Source of the DNA: [Phormidium] sp. LEGE 05292 | Lineage (GTDB): Bacteria > Cyanobacteriota > Cyanobacteriia > Cyanobacteriales > Aerosakkonemataceae | Direction of reading: 5' to 3' | Assembly: GCF_015207735.1 (NCBI RefSeq) | Contig: NZ_JADEWG010000053.1 | Location: forward strand, 1-40,597 | DNA: 40,597 bases | Shown here: in pieces, positions 25,001 to 32,167 of the stretch | How the letters are laid out: each line of letters begins with the position of its first letter | How positions within the stretch are numbered: position 1 is the stretch's first letter | Made by a program: the position numbers and the translations under genes | Notes under the pieces: generated by a model | The model's input: only the letters and a program-made list of their open reading frames with translations | What the model was told of the DNA's origin: nothing | The model's database searches: none

Positions 25001-26562
25001 CCAGACAATGGCAAGAATCAGAAATTAATGTAGTACTCCAAATCGGAACTCAATTAGCAGTCGCCTTACAACAAGCCGAACTACTCTCTCAAACACAAAG
25101 GCAATCTTTAGAACTAATGAAAGCAAAAGAAGTAGCCGATGCTGCCAACTATGCTAAAAGTCAGTTTCTCGCCAAAATGAGTCATGAATTGCGTACACCC
25201 TTAAATGCAATTTTAGGATTTAGCCAAATTATGGTGCGGAGTAATTCTGTTTCACCAGAACAGAGAGAACATTTAGAAATTATCAACCGTAGCGGCGAAC
25301 ATTTACTCAACCTAATTAACGATATTTTATCAATGGCTAAAATTGAATCAGGACAAGTTATCTTAAACGAAAGTTGTTTTAATTTACATCAAATGCTGGA
25401 ATTATTAAAAGATATGTTTCAGTTAAAAGCTCAACAAAAAGGCTTAGAACTGAACTTTATAATTGCTCCCGAAGTCCCCCAAAATATCCAAACAGATGAA
25501 AGTAAATTACGTCAAATTTTGCTTAATTTATTAGGTAACGCCATTAAATTCACTGATACTGGCTATATAACTTTAACAGTTTTTTTAGCGCAATTAGAAG
25601 CCCAGGAAACAGAAGCAATGCCAATAATGTTTACAATCAAAGATACAGGGCCAGGAATTGCTCACGATGAAATTACCAGATTGTTTCAACCTTTCTCTCA
25701 AACCCAAACAGGTCGCCAAACAGGACAAGGAACTGGTTTAGGTTTAGCTATTAGTCAACAATTTATCAAACTAATGGGTGGTGAAATTGTTGTCGAAAGC
25801 CAATTAGGTATTGGTTCTATTTTTACTTTTAATATCTCTGCCAAGTTAGCACCTGAAACTACAACAAACATTAGTTTAAATACTCGACAAGTTATATCTT
25901 TAGAACCAAATCAACCAATTTATCGGATATTAGTGGTTGAGGATATCAAAGAGAATCGCCAACTACTAGTCAAATTATTAGTACCTTTAGGATTCGAGGT
26001 GCGAGAAGCTGAAAATGGTCAAGAAGCTATTACAATTTGGGAAAGTTGGCAACCCCATCTGATTTGGATGGATATGCGAATGCCAGTCATGGATGGCTAT
26101 GAAGCTACTCGACGGATCAAAGCTCATCCTCAAGGAAAAAACACAGTCATTATTGCTCTTACTGCTAGTGTTTTTGAAGAACAGCAACCAGCTATTTTAA
26201 AGGCGGGATGTGATGACTTGGTGCCTAAACCTTTTCGCTCAGAAGTTTTATTAGAAAAAATTGCTAAATATTTGGATTTACGCTACATTTATGCGGAGAA
26301 TTCGCAATCAATTCCTGACCATTCCCAAATTCTAATTCTAACACCAGAAGAGTTAAAGGTAATGTCTCAAGAATGGATCGGAAAATTACATCAAGCTGCT
26401 GCCGCAGTAGACGATCAACTAATTCTAGAATTAGCTCAGGAAATCCCGGAAACTTACATTAATTTGGTAAATATTTTAAAAGATTTAGTAGATAATTTTC
26501 GGTTAGATATTATCTTTAAAATAACTGAAATATACCTTAAAGATTCACATAATTTGCCCTGA
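22087..26562 (+). CDS. Hybrid sensor histidine kinase: CBS pair, multiple PAS, GAF, receiver
   Basis: 1491 residues with no membrane helix, so cytoplasmic. Domains in order: two CBS domains (about 10-65 and 75-135), a coiled coil, five PAS or PAS-like units (about 185-815, several ending in typical DVTERKQAE connectors), a phytochrome-like GAF (about 835-1000; LLDCDRVTIYRFHDD), HisKA with KMSHELRTPLN (His near 1033), HATPase_c with NLLGNAIKF, DTGPGIA and GQGTGLGLAIS, and a receiver with IWMDMRMPVMDG (Asp near 1329). A helical tail (about 1415-1491) follows. CBS pairs often bind adenylates; no chromophore cysteine can be assigned by eye. A receiver output alone suggests a phosphorelay to a separate regulator. 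Confidence 0.93.
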   Translation: MQNQENSSMINYHPLTITADTTVDVAIALMSQNSTNYLVVLANTEPESPIVGLFTEREIIQLTASGIQLSNLSLDSVISKELITINETATTDLFGVTSLLRKHQINYLPVVGKTGNFIGIITQQSIQDRLLEAINTKEVNQKLTELQNLIEQQARELKILNDKLQNTIHHRNLAEEKVLSSEQKLRRVFAAMTDLLMVINLAEGQVKDVEIFPTNLTNLPNSNELVEYILENLNYCDNNSVNLLSLIQESLMKNQIINFDRQISFFQQEFWFSISISPFSDNSVLWVARDITARKQAEHAWEKSEARFQTLVANIPGAVYEFVINSHDGISLEYISPAIEEIYEFTHEEVLEEPQILFDAFHPDDRQSYEEAVTISRQNLSPFSHEWRIITPSGKLKWVQANSQPERRNNGDIIWYGVLFDVSDRKFAEQALQESKTNLATAQRVAHIGSWQFDVFQRKVTWSEELFHIFGLDPTNPEPTFDEHKQLIYPEDCDVWYQIVTDSLQTGKSYTQIYRIIRPDSEIRYIEGRGEAIFNDAQEVIQLYGTAMDVTERKQAEIALRESEEKFRAIFNQAIQFIGLLQPDGMILEINQTALDFAGIAREDVIDKLFWETKWWTISPETQSELKLAIAAAAAGALMRYEVDVIGKDNQTVTIDFSLRPICNQQGEVTLLIAEGRDISDRKTLEQKLAFREALLNAFFYSAPVGLCIVDEELRYVKINQQLAEINGLPTSEHIGKNFYQILPEVAPSLVPLFQQVLTKDEAALNLEIRGEVPSQPGVLRDWIVSLFPIPGEDGNSRSVGSVVVEVTERKRVEKALRESAKREQALTQVIQKIRQTLELPEIFSATTTELRQLLDCDRVTIYRFHDDCSGEFVSESVADGWISLLEVQQQNPQLTACTLKKEECVIKKLNQHDLENHTANYLAVADIYQSELTNCHIEILEKFQSKAYLTVPIFSGNHFWGLLAVYQNYRPRQWQESEINVVLQIGTQLAVALQQAELLSQTQRQSLELMKAKEVADAANYAKSQFLAKMSHELRTPLNAILGFSQIMVRSNSVSPEQREHLEIINRSGEHLLNLINDILSMAKIESGQVILNESCFNLHQMLELLKDMFQLKAQQKGLELNFIIAPEVPQNIQTDESKLRQILLNLLGNAIKFTDTGYITLTVFLAQLEAQETEAMPIMFTIKDTGPGIAHDEITRLFQPFSQTQTGRQTGQGTGLGLAISQQFIKLMGGEIVVESQLGIGSIFTFNISAKLAPETTTNISLNTRQVISLEPNQPIYRILVVEDIKENRQLLVKLLVPLGFEVREAENGQEAITIWESWQPHLIWMDMRMPVMDGYEATRRIKAHPQGKNTVIIALTASVFEEQQPAILKAGCDDLVPKPFRSEVLLEKIAKYLDLRYIYAENSQSIPDHSQILILTPEELKVMSQEWIGKLHQAAAAVDDQLILELAQEIPETYINLVNILKDLVDNFRLDIIFKITEIYLKDSHNLP

Positions 26563-26567
26563 AACTG

Positions 26568-26667
26568 ATATCTTGCACTCCTGAGCGGAACCTCTATTTC
26601 TCGTTCCCAGGTTCAACCTGGAAACGAGTTCTTGAGAGGTTCTACCTCCTGACTGGAGCAAGATATG
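26568..26667. repeat. Large nested palindrome (MITE- or REP-like)
   Basis: About 100 bases forming nested inverted arms. Outer: ATATCTTGC (26568-26576) with GCAAGATAT (26658-26666). Middle: GAACCTCT (26588-26595) with AGAGGTTC (26635-26642). Inner: CTCGTT and CCAGGTT (26600-26613) with AACCTGG and AACGAG (26615-26628). It starts 6 bases after the kinase stop codon. The inner CTCGTTCCCAGG.. sequence is of a kind widely repeated in cyanobacteria. It may terminate the kinase transcript. Confidence 0.75.
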
Positions 26668-26689
26668 AGTGAAAACTACTTTCCCGTTA

Positions 26690-26713
26690 ACCCGTCAGTA
26701 TAACGGGAGTCTG
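26690..26713. other. Short hairpin CCCGTTA...TAACGGG
   Basis: A 7-bp perfect inverted repeat with an 11-base loop, followed by GAGTCTGCTTGCTT. The latter 14 bases are identical to the reverse complement of the end of the TnpB pseudogene (about 36979-36993), possibly a scrap of the same element family. Confidence 0.4.
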
Positions 26714-26803
26714 CTTGCTTTAGTTAAGATTTTGAATGCTTGGTTGATACAGGCATTGCGGCACTAGTTGAATGAAATGCACCCTTGAGAAAAAAGAAAA
26801 ATT

Positions 26804-27940
26804 TCAAAAATCAATTTTTTCTGCCTTCAATCCACCAGCTTTCCAATCAGTAATAATTTCATTGACTCGTTTAGGATCTGGTTCAGCAAATATGGCAAGG
26901 CGATCTAAACGATTAATTGTTGAGAGAATTTCTGGATAAGGCAAGAAACAAACAGTTATTGTTTCTCCCAATTCCGTGTAAAGCAAAATAATTGATTCTA
27001 AAGTGTCTTCAAAGAGCCGAACATCTTTAGATTGCGGTAAGTTTTTCGTAACAATAATCCGATTTTCGGCTGGAATTGCAGACTGCCAATCTTTGCTTGC
27101 CGGAAAACCTAATAATAATCCCGCATGATGAGGAACTTTCTGAGTAAATTCTGCGGAATTAGGATCGCCACAATACAGTAAATGTCTTCTACCTAATTGC
27201 CACCAAATTCCTGTTGATTCGCGTTTGACAACAGTTGAAGATGGTTGAGAAATAGGCTGGGATGCTATTGTTATTGTTGTTGATGGTGTTACAGAAATGG
27301 GAATTACTCGTTTAATTTCCGGCAATTCTGCTTCTTTTTCTTTCTTGAGAACCCGAACTGCTTCTTTGGCTGGACGAGTAGCTACAATTTCTACTCTAGG
27401 ACGTGATTCATTGGCAGGTAAAATAACCGGAACAGCTTTTAATGGAGAAACTGTTTGAACTGTTTGAATTGTTTGAATTGTTTGAACTGATTCGGTTTTA
27501 GATTTATTGCCTGGTAAAGTATGTTTTTGCCTAATTTCTTTGGCGATCGTATAGGTTATCGGTTCCCCAGCTTCCGCACGAGCGATCGCTTCCGATCGCG
27601 CACTTGCTGGCGTTGAAGGTGCCGCTAGGACATATAAGGCAGATGCAGCAAACCTGTCAATTTGATAAGTTTTACTAAACGAATTAGCTACCTGCATAAA
27701 TCTCGCCGCAGTGGGATAGCTCCATTCAAATTCTGCCGCTATCCAATCTAAGAATCTGCCGTGGGCGAGTTTCTCCTTAACTAAAATCAACTTCTGTCCG
27801 ATCTCGATGATGTCTTGTGCAGTGCGCTTCATGAGCGCCCGAATTTCCCCAGTTTGTTTTTGAATGAATAAACTGGTTTCTGCATCAAGCATAGTGTAAT
27901 CGAACACTTTTTGCAGTGAAGATTGCGCTGAGGCTGGCAT
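26804..27940 (-). CDS. DUF3102 protein with degenerate DNA-methyltransferase-like C-terminus
   Basis: 378 residues. DUF3102 covers about 20-105 (EIRALMKRTAQDIIEIGQ, GRFLDWIAAEFEWSYPTAAR), a helical domain common in phage, plasmid and ParB-like proteins. A Thr/Ser/Pro/Val-rich linker follows. The last 130 residues echo DNA methyltransferases: GIWWQLGRRHLLYCGDPNS matches the WQLGrHrLlcGD block before DPPY, and the PDPKRVNEIITDWKA end matches the ElDPkyvdviiqRWe block. In place of DPPY stands GFPA, and in place of FxGxG stands FLPYPE, so it should not methylate DNA. It could still bind DNA or SAM. The gene stands alone, with a CRP-like site and iterons upstream. Confidence 0.8.
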   Translation of the reverse strand: MPASAQSSLQKVFDYTMLDAETSLFIQKQTGEIRALMKRTAQDIIEIGQKLILVKEKLAHGRFLDWIAAEFEWSYPTAARFMQVANSFSKTYQIDRFAASALYVLAAPSTPASARSEAIARAEAGEPITYTIAKEIRQKHTLPGNKSKTESVQTIQTIQTVQTVSPLKAVPVILPANESRPRVEIVATRPAKEAVRVLKKEKEAELPEIKRVIPISVTPSTTITIASQPISQPSSTVVKRESTGIWWQLGRRHLLYCGDPNSAEFTQKVPHHAGLLLGFPASKDWQSAIPAENRIIVTKNLPQSKDVRLFEDTLESIILLYTELGETITVCFLPYPEILSTINRLDRLAIFAEPDPKRVNEIITDWKAGGLKAEKIDF

Positions 27941-28072
27941 TGGCTACTCTAAAATAAAGTTGAATTGGCTGATGTATGTATCAAATTCTCTTGTAGCACA
28001 TCTAACATAGTATTCTCCTCTGTCTAGAGTCGGATATTTTTCAATACACTTTCATCAACAAAGTTATACTTT

Positions 28073-28112
28073 TGTGAAATTTATCACTAAACATCACAAA
28101 ATATCACAAAAA
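28073..28112 (-). promoter_or_regulatory. CRP-like site with three 10-bp ATCACAAAAT iterons
   Basis: TGTGA-AATTTA-TCACT at 28073-28088 fits the TGTGA-N6-TCACA rule for CRP/SYCRP1 sites except for the last base. Three exact 10-bp steps follow without gaps: ATCACTAAAC (28083), ATCACAAAAT (28093), ATCACAAAAA (28103), placing the half-sites on one face of the helix. It lies about 135 bases upstream of the DUF3102 gene start and downstream of the next gene's stop, so the DUF3102 gene is the likely target. No promoter boxes could be fixed with confidence. Confidence 0.55.
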
Positions 28113-28204
28113 AGGCGATCGAGAAACAAAATACTTCTTAATAACACTGGAGTCGCGAATAGGTAACTCTTACTCACTATTCCCGACTCCTCAACTCCCA
28201 AAAT

Positions 28205-29554
28205 TTAAGAGACTTTACCCAGTTTTGTCGATCGAACTGGGGAAACCTCTACATTAGAAGCATTAGTTGACCAATGAGTTGGTAAATGTAAATGCCACAG
28301 TTGTTCATTCATAATTGACCTAGCCAATAAGCAACGATAAAGATCGCTCAACTGTCCTGCTACATAAGCCCAACTAAAGTTATGTCTCACTCGAAGCGAA
28401 GCTTGCTTCCGTATTTTTTTCGCCCAAACATCATCGGTTAAAATCCGGTCAATTGCAGCCGCAAAACCAGCAACATCATGAGGTGGTACTAATAAGCCTG
28501 TTTCTTCGGGAATTACAGTAAACTTCAAGCCACCAACATTAGAAGCTACTACAGGTGTACCACAAGCCATAGCTTCAATTGCCACTAAACCAAAAGGTTC
28601 ATAATAGCTAGGAACCACACAAACATCGGCTGCGGCATAATAAAAGGGCAAAATATCATGATTTAAACGTCCTGTAAATAGGATATTTTCAGTCAATTCT
28701 AATTTTTGAGCTAAAAGTTTAATTCTCTCATCTTCGCGATCGCCTTCTGAGTGTGGATCTTCTCCCCCAGCAATTACTAACCGAAAATTTCCCAAACTTT
28801 TTGCCTGACAATTTGCACAAGCTTGCAGCAATGTTTCCACACCTTTACGAGGATCGAACCTGCCGACATACAAAACTATATGTTCAGTTTGGTCAAATCC
28901 TAATTTTAATCTGGCTTCCGTCTTAGATAATAACCGGAAGTTACTAATATCTGTACCGCCAGAAATTACTTTAATTTCCCCTGCTTCCGAAACCAATTTT
29001 CGCAAAGCTTCTTGTTCTTGAGGACTGGTAGCAACTACACAATTTGCTTGCTCTAAAATTTGTTTTTCTATTCCTAATCTAGTTTTAGCAATTGGCGGTT
29101 GATAACCAGCAGCTTGGTACTTGACTATACCTAATGAGTGATGAGTATGTACCAATTGAATATTACGTAATTCTTGCAATTGCAAGCCAACCCAACCAGA
29201 AAGCCAATAGTTTGTATGCACTAAAGGATAATTTGTGCCTTCTTTATTTTGAAATTTGAGAAAAGCTTCCAAAAATTCTGGCATATATGCAAATAATTCA
29301 TTTTTAGGAATAAATTCCTCCGGCCCTGCTGACAAGCGAATTGTGCGACAGTGAGGTGAATGTTGCACAATTTTGGCATCGTTGGGATTAACTTTGCGGG
29401 TAAACATATCAACTTGCCAACCCAACTTTGCTAATGCTTCTCCGATGTTTCGCACATAAACATTTTGTCCCCCAACATCCTGTTTTACCACTTCTGCTGC
29501 TGGATCGGCGTGATCGGAAATTATAGCGATCGGTTGTCTATTCAGCTGTGACAT
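28205..29554 (-). CDS. GT4 glycosyltransferase (sucrose-phosphate-synthase-like group)
   Basis: 449 residues from ATG 29554 (MSQLNRQPIAIISDHADP...), chosen over a longer reading because AGGAG lies about 8 bases upstream. GT-B fold. The N-terminal half has DVGGQNVYVRNIGEALAKLGWQVDMFTR, typical of sucrose-phosphate synthase and related GT4 enzymes. The C-terminal half has VLYVGRFDPRKGVETLL and the donor-binding VCVVPSYYEPFGLVAIEAMACGTPVVAS (EX7E). The product is not certain: sucrose phosphate, a glycolipid or a polysaccharide step are all possible. It follows another GT4 gene, but a strong terminator lies between them, so it probably has its own promoter. Confidence 0.85.
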   Translation of the reverse strand: MSQLNRQPIAIISDHADPAAEVVKQDVGGQNVYVRNIGEALAKLGWQVDMFTRKVNPNDAKIVQHSPHCRTIRLSAGPEEFIPKNELFAYMPEFLEAFLKFQNKEGTNYPLVHTNYWLSGWVGLQLQELRNIQLVHTHHSLGIVKYQAAGYQPPIAKTRLGIEKQILEQANCVVATSPQEQEALRKLVSEAGEIKVISGGTDISNFRLLSKTEARLKLGFDQTEHIVLYVGRFDPRKGVETLLQACANCQAKSLGNFRLVIAGGEDPHSEGDREDERIKLLAQKLELTENILFTGRLNHDILPFYYAAADVCVVPSYYEPFGLVAIEAMACGTPVVASNVGGLKFTVIPEETGLLVPPHDVAGFAAAIDRILTDDVWAKKIRKQASLRVRHNFSWAYVAGQLSDLYRCLLARSIMNEQLWHLHLPTHWSTNASNVEVSPVRSTKLGKVS

Positions 29555-29594
29555 ATCCTTTTCTCCTGCAACTTTCCAGTAAATCAACCCTGGC

Positions 29595-29608
29595 GATAAC
29601 TTGTTATC
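29595..29608. promoter_or_regulatory. GATAACTTGTTATC palindrome
   Basis: Perfect 14-base inverted repeat (GATAAC-TT-GTTATC) about 40 bases upstream of the start of the GT4 gene that ends at 28205. The size and place suit an operator for a dimeric repressor, but no known regulator's consensus was recognised. Confidence 0.35.
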
Positions 29609-29625
29609 AAAATGCTCTGTTGAAA

Positions 29626-29653
29626 TTAAAAAATCCACCTAAATTTTAGGTGG
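29626..29653 (-). terminator. Rho-independent terminator after the upstream GT4 gene
   Basis: CCACCTAAA-T-TTTAGGTGG (29635-29653) is a perfect 9-bp inverted repeat. On the minus strand it is followed by ATTTTTTAA. It lies just after the stop of the GT4 gene that ends at 29671. Confidence 0.8.
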
Positions 29654-29670
29654 TTATGTAATGTTGAGTT

Positions 29671-30750
29671 TTATACAAATTGCATTCTTTTTACTGGACG
29701 AGAATGACCATTTTGGACGAACCGTTCTGCCAAAATATTTTGATAAACTGCTTCGTAACCCGAAGTCATTTTCTGCACGCTAAAGTTGTCAATTACGTGC
29801 TGACGGCAAGTATAGCGATCGAGTTGAGTAGCACGTTCAATTGCTGCTACACATTCCTCTACACTATTACAGAGAAAACCTGTCTTACCATGAGCAATAA
29901 TTTCAGAAGTTGAACCCATATTCATGGCGATTACAGGTGTTCCCGTTACCATTGATTCAATCATTACTAATCCGAAAGGTTCTCGCCAAGTAATCGGGAA
30001 AAGTGTCGCTGCTGCATTACCCATTAATTTACTTTTTTGGGCGTGGTTAGCTTCACCAATAAACTGAATTTGTTCGCCATCAATGTGAGGTTTGATTTCT
30101 TGCTCAAAGTATAGGCGATCGACTACATCCACCTTACCCGCAATCTTTAATTGCCAACCAGAACATTTAGCAATTTCAATGGCTAAATGGGTTCCTTTTT
30201 CGGGAGAAACACGCCCCAAAAATGCTAAATAAGGTGGAGCTTGAGGTTTATCGTAAAACTTGTAAGTGTTAACATCAATGCCGTTATAAACTGTGGCTAC
30301 ACAGTTAAGATTTAACCGAGTTTCCCTTTGAGCATCAGAAATACTCACATAAGGTTGCTGGTGAGCATGAGTAAACAATTTTTCATTATCAGGCGTAAAA
30401 GTGCCATGTAAAGTATGAATTGTTGGCGTTTTTACTAACTTAGCAAAAGGTAAAGCTGCACAACCTACATGAGAGTGAATTATGTCAAATTCAGAAGCTT
30501 TTTCATACACCAGACTGAGATTTAACATCTCATAAACGCTATACTCTTTTACTGTTTCATCTAAGCGCAAAGCACGAGGATGAACCCACTCTAGGTTAGC
30601 TAAACTGATTGAGTCTCCAGAAGCAAACAAAGTTACTTCATGTCCTCTTTTGACTAGTTCATCACAAAGGAGCCCTACTACTAATTCAATACCTCCATAA
30701 GCTGGAGGTGGAACTCTTTCCCATAAAGGTGCTATTTGAGCTATTCGCAT
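29671..30750 (-). CDS. GT4 glycosyltransferase
   Basis: 359 residues from ATG 30750 (MRIAQIAPLWERVPPPAYGGIE), with GGAGAG directly upstream; an earlier in-frame ATG at 30786 is less likely. Residues 1-165 form the acceptor domain (AYGGIELVVGLLCDELVKRGHEVTLFASGDS, a signature of this cyanobacterial and actinobacterial group). The donor domain has FLGRVSPEKGTHLAIEIA and PITWREPFGLVMIESMVTGTPVIAMN (EX7E pattern). Substrates are unknown; such enzymes act in exopolysaccharide, glycolipid or compatible-solute synthesis. It neighbours a second GT4 gene downstream on the same strand. Confidence 0.85.
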   Translation of the reverse strand: MRIAQIAPLWERVPPPAYGGIELVVGLLCDELVKRGHEVTLFASGDSISLANLEWVHPRALRLDETVKEYSVYEMLNLSLVYEKASEFDIIHSHVGCAALPFAKLVKTPTIHTLHGTFTPDNEKLFTHAHQQPYVSISDAQRETRLNLNCVATVYNGIDVNTYKFYDKPQAPPYLAFLGRVSPEKGTHLAIEIAKCSGWQLKIAGKVDVVDRLYFEQEIKPHIDGEQIQFIGEANHAQKSKLMGNAAATLFPITWREPFGLVMIESMVTGTPVIAMNMGSTSEIIAHGKTGFLCNSVEECVAAIERATQLDRYTCRQHVIDNFSVQKMTSGYEAVYQNILAERFVQNGHSRPVKRMQFV

Positions 30751-30786
30751 TTTTCTCTCCTTGCGCTTAACAGTAAATTTAATCAT

Positions 30787-31135
30787 CTAGAGCAAGCTTT
30801 TTTGCTAAATTTTAGTGAGCAGAATGCTTATTTCATAAGAATCTTCAGACTGCTGACTGATAAATAAAATTGCCTTTAGCTTGTCTAACTGTTATGCAAA
30901 TGTTATCGTTGTCTCAGATAGTTGTTACTCCATCTCTAGACGGAAACTAAAAAAAAGATTCTTTAATTTTTTGACTCTCTCAGAAGATAGATTGACCAGA
31001 CTTGACGCAAAAAATCGAGAACTCCTACGCCACAATCAGCGATCGTTTTTCTCAAACAGTTATCAAAGAATTGCTGTCAACCAACTTCATAAAATAACTG
31101 AAAATAAGCTAAATTACCGAGATAAAATTTACTTA
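30787..31135. other. Gap without a supported gene
   Basis: 349 AT-rich bases upstream of the GT4 gene. A frame on + from a TTG at 30881 runs into the end of the HAD gene, but it has no good ribosome-binding site and unusual composition, so I do not call it. No hairpin or known RNA was recognised; a promoter for the GT4 gene must lie here. Confidence 0.5.
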
Positions 31136-31879
31136 TTAGCAACTGAGAACTTCAAGTTCATCTAGCTGTCCAATAGTTACATCTGCCATTGCTAAATGAG
31201 TTGCTTTTGAGTTACCCCAACAAATACCAATACAACCAGCAGCACCAGCTTGACGCGCCATTTCAATATCACTGACAGCATCACCCACCATTAAAGTAGC
31301 ACCAGGTTCTATTCCTAATTTTTCACAAGCTTGCCAAAATAAAATCGGATCTGGTTTACTGGGGCCTCGATCAACTCCCATTGCTAATTGAATATAATCA
31401 GTTAGCTGATATCTTTGGACAAATGCCTGCACTTTTGTTGTAGTATCAGCCGAAAGAATTCCTAATTTTAAGCCAGCTTGGGAAAGTAATTGCAAAACTT
31501 CTAAACTTCCTATAAATAAAGGTGAAGGTGCAGCATTTTGGAAGTGTTGATCTGCTTCTGTAAAAGCGCGACTTGCGATCGCCAAAGCTTCCATCCACCC
31601 CCTACCAGTTTCTGCCACATAAGCCGCCGCCGCAATTTCATTTTCCCGCCGACTTCCCACTGCCATTAAACCAGTCGGATCGATTTTATTGCCATCAACA
31701 CCAAACGCCATCAACAATGGTTCCCCAACTCCAGGAATTTGAGCATCCAATAAGCGCGATCGCTTTTGGGCTAAATTTCGCAAAAACTCCTCGGAATTTT
31801 CCAAAGTCCCATCTTTATCAAAAATGATCCCCCGAATCTCAGGAAAAATTACTTCTCCACAACGGATAGTTACCACCAT
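31136..31879 (-). CDS. HAD-family phosphatase (phosphoglycolate-phosphatase-like)
   Basis: 247 residues with all four HAD motifs: GIIFDKDGTL (nucleophile Asp near 21), LGILSADTTTK (motif II, near 140), the lysine in RGPSKPDP (near 173) and LMVGDAVSDIEMAR (near 198-211). The cap lies between motifs I and II, so subfamily I, as in phosphoglycolate phosphatase and related enzymes. The substrate cannot be told from sequence. The start has a strong GGAGAG 5-10 bases upstream. It lies between the glycosyltransferase pair and rpsA, on the same strand as both. Confidence 0.87.
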   Translation of the reverse strand: MVVTIRCGEVIFPEIRGIIFDKDGTLENSEEFLRNLAQKRSRLLDAQIPGVGEPLLMAFGVDGNKIDPTGLMAVGSRRENEIAAAAYVAETGRGWMEALAIASRAFTEADQHFQNAAPSPLFIGSLEVLQLLSQAGLKLGILSADTTTKVQAFVQRYQLTDYIQLAMGVDRGPSKPDPILFWQACEKLGIEPGATLMVGDAVSDIEMARQAGAAGCIGICWGNSKATHLAMADVTIGQLDELEVLSC

Positions 31880-32117
31880 ATTTCTCTCCTAAGCCATTGA
31901 TTCATTTAAATTGTTGATAGAAACAGTAGGGGAGGTGGGGAAGAAAACTCAGTTGAAGAGGTAGTTAATTAAATTATAGCAACCGTCAGGGCGGTTAAGC
32001 CAGAATGAAGGGCTAGAACCCTTGGTTTTACGACTTTTCCCTTCTGCCTTCTGCTATATTTTCCCTCATCCCCCATCTCCCTATCTCCCCACTTCTTCTT
32101 CCCTGTTCCCTTCAACA
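31880..32117. other. Intergenic repeats and low complexity between rpsA and the HAD gene
   Basis: Holds hairpins ACCG-tcaggg-CGGT (about 31981-31996) and AAGGG-ctagaa-CCCTT (about 32009-32024), CTTCTGC heptad remnants near 32040-32053, and a C-rich tract (CCCCCATCTCCCTATCTCCC, about 32070-32090). No gene was seen. Confidence 0.55.
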
Positions 32118-32150
32118 CAAAAAAAGAGGGTGCTTCCCTCTGTGTTTTTT
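32118..32150 (-). terminator. rpsA terminator
   Basis: AGAGGG (32125-32130), 5-base loop, CCCTCT (32136-32141). On the minus strand the stem is followed by seven T. Poly-T on the other side too makes it potentially bidirectional. Confidence 0.85.
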
Positions 32151-32167
32151 GTTATTTTTTTAATCAA

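Noticed and set aside
30881-31165. Open frame of 94 codons on + from a TTG
   Set aside because: No ribosome-binding site, composition rich in Asn, Arg and Phe, and it runs 30 bases into the end of the HAD gene on the other strand.
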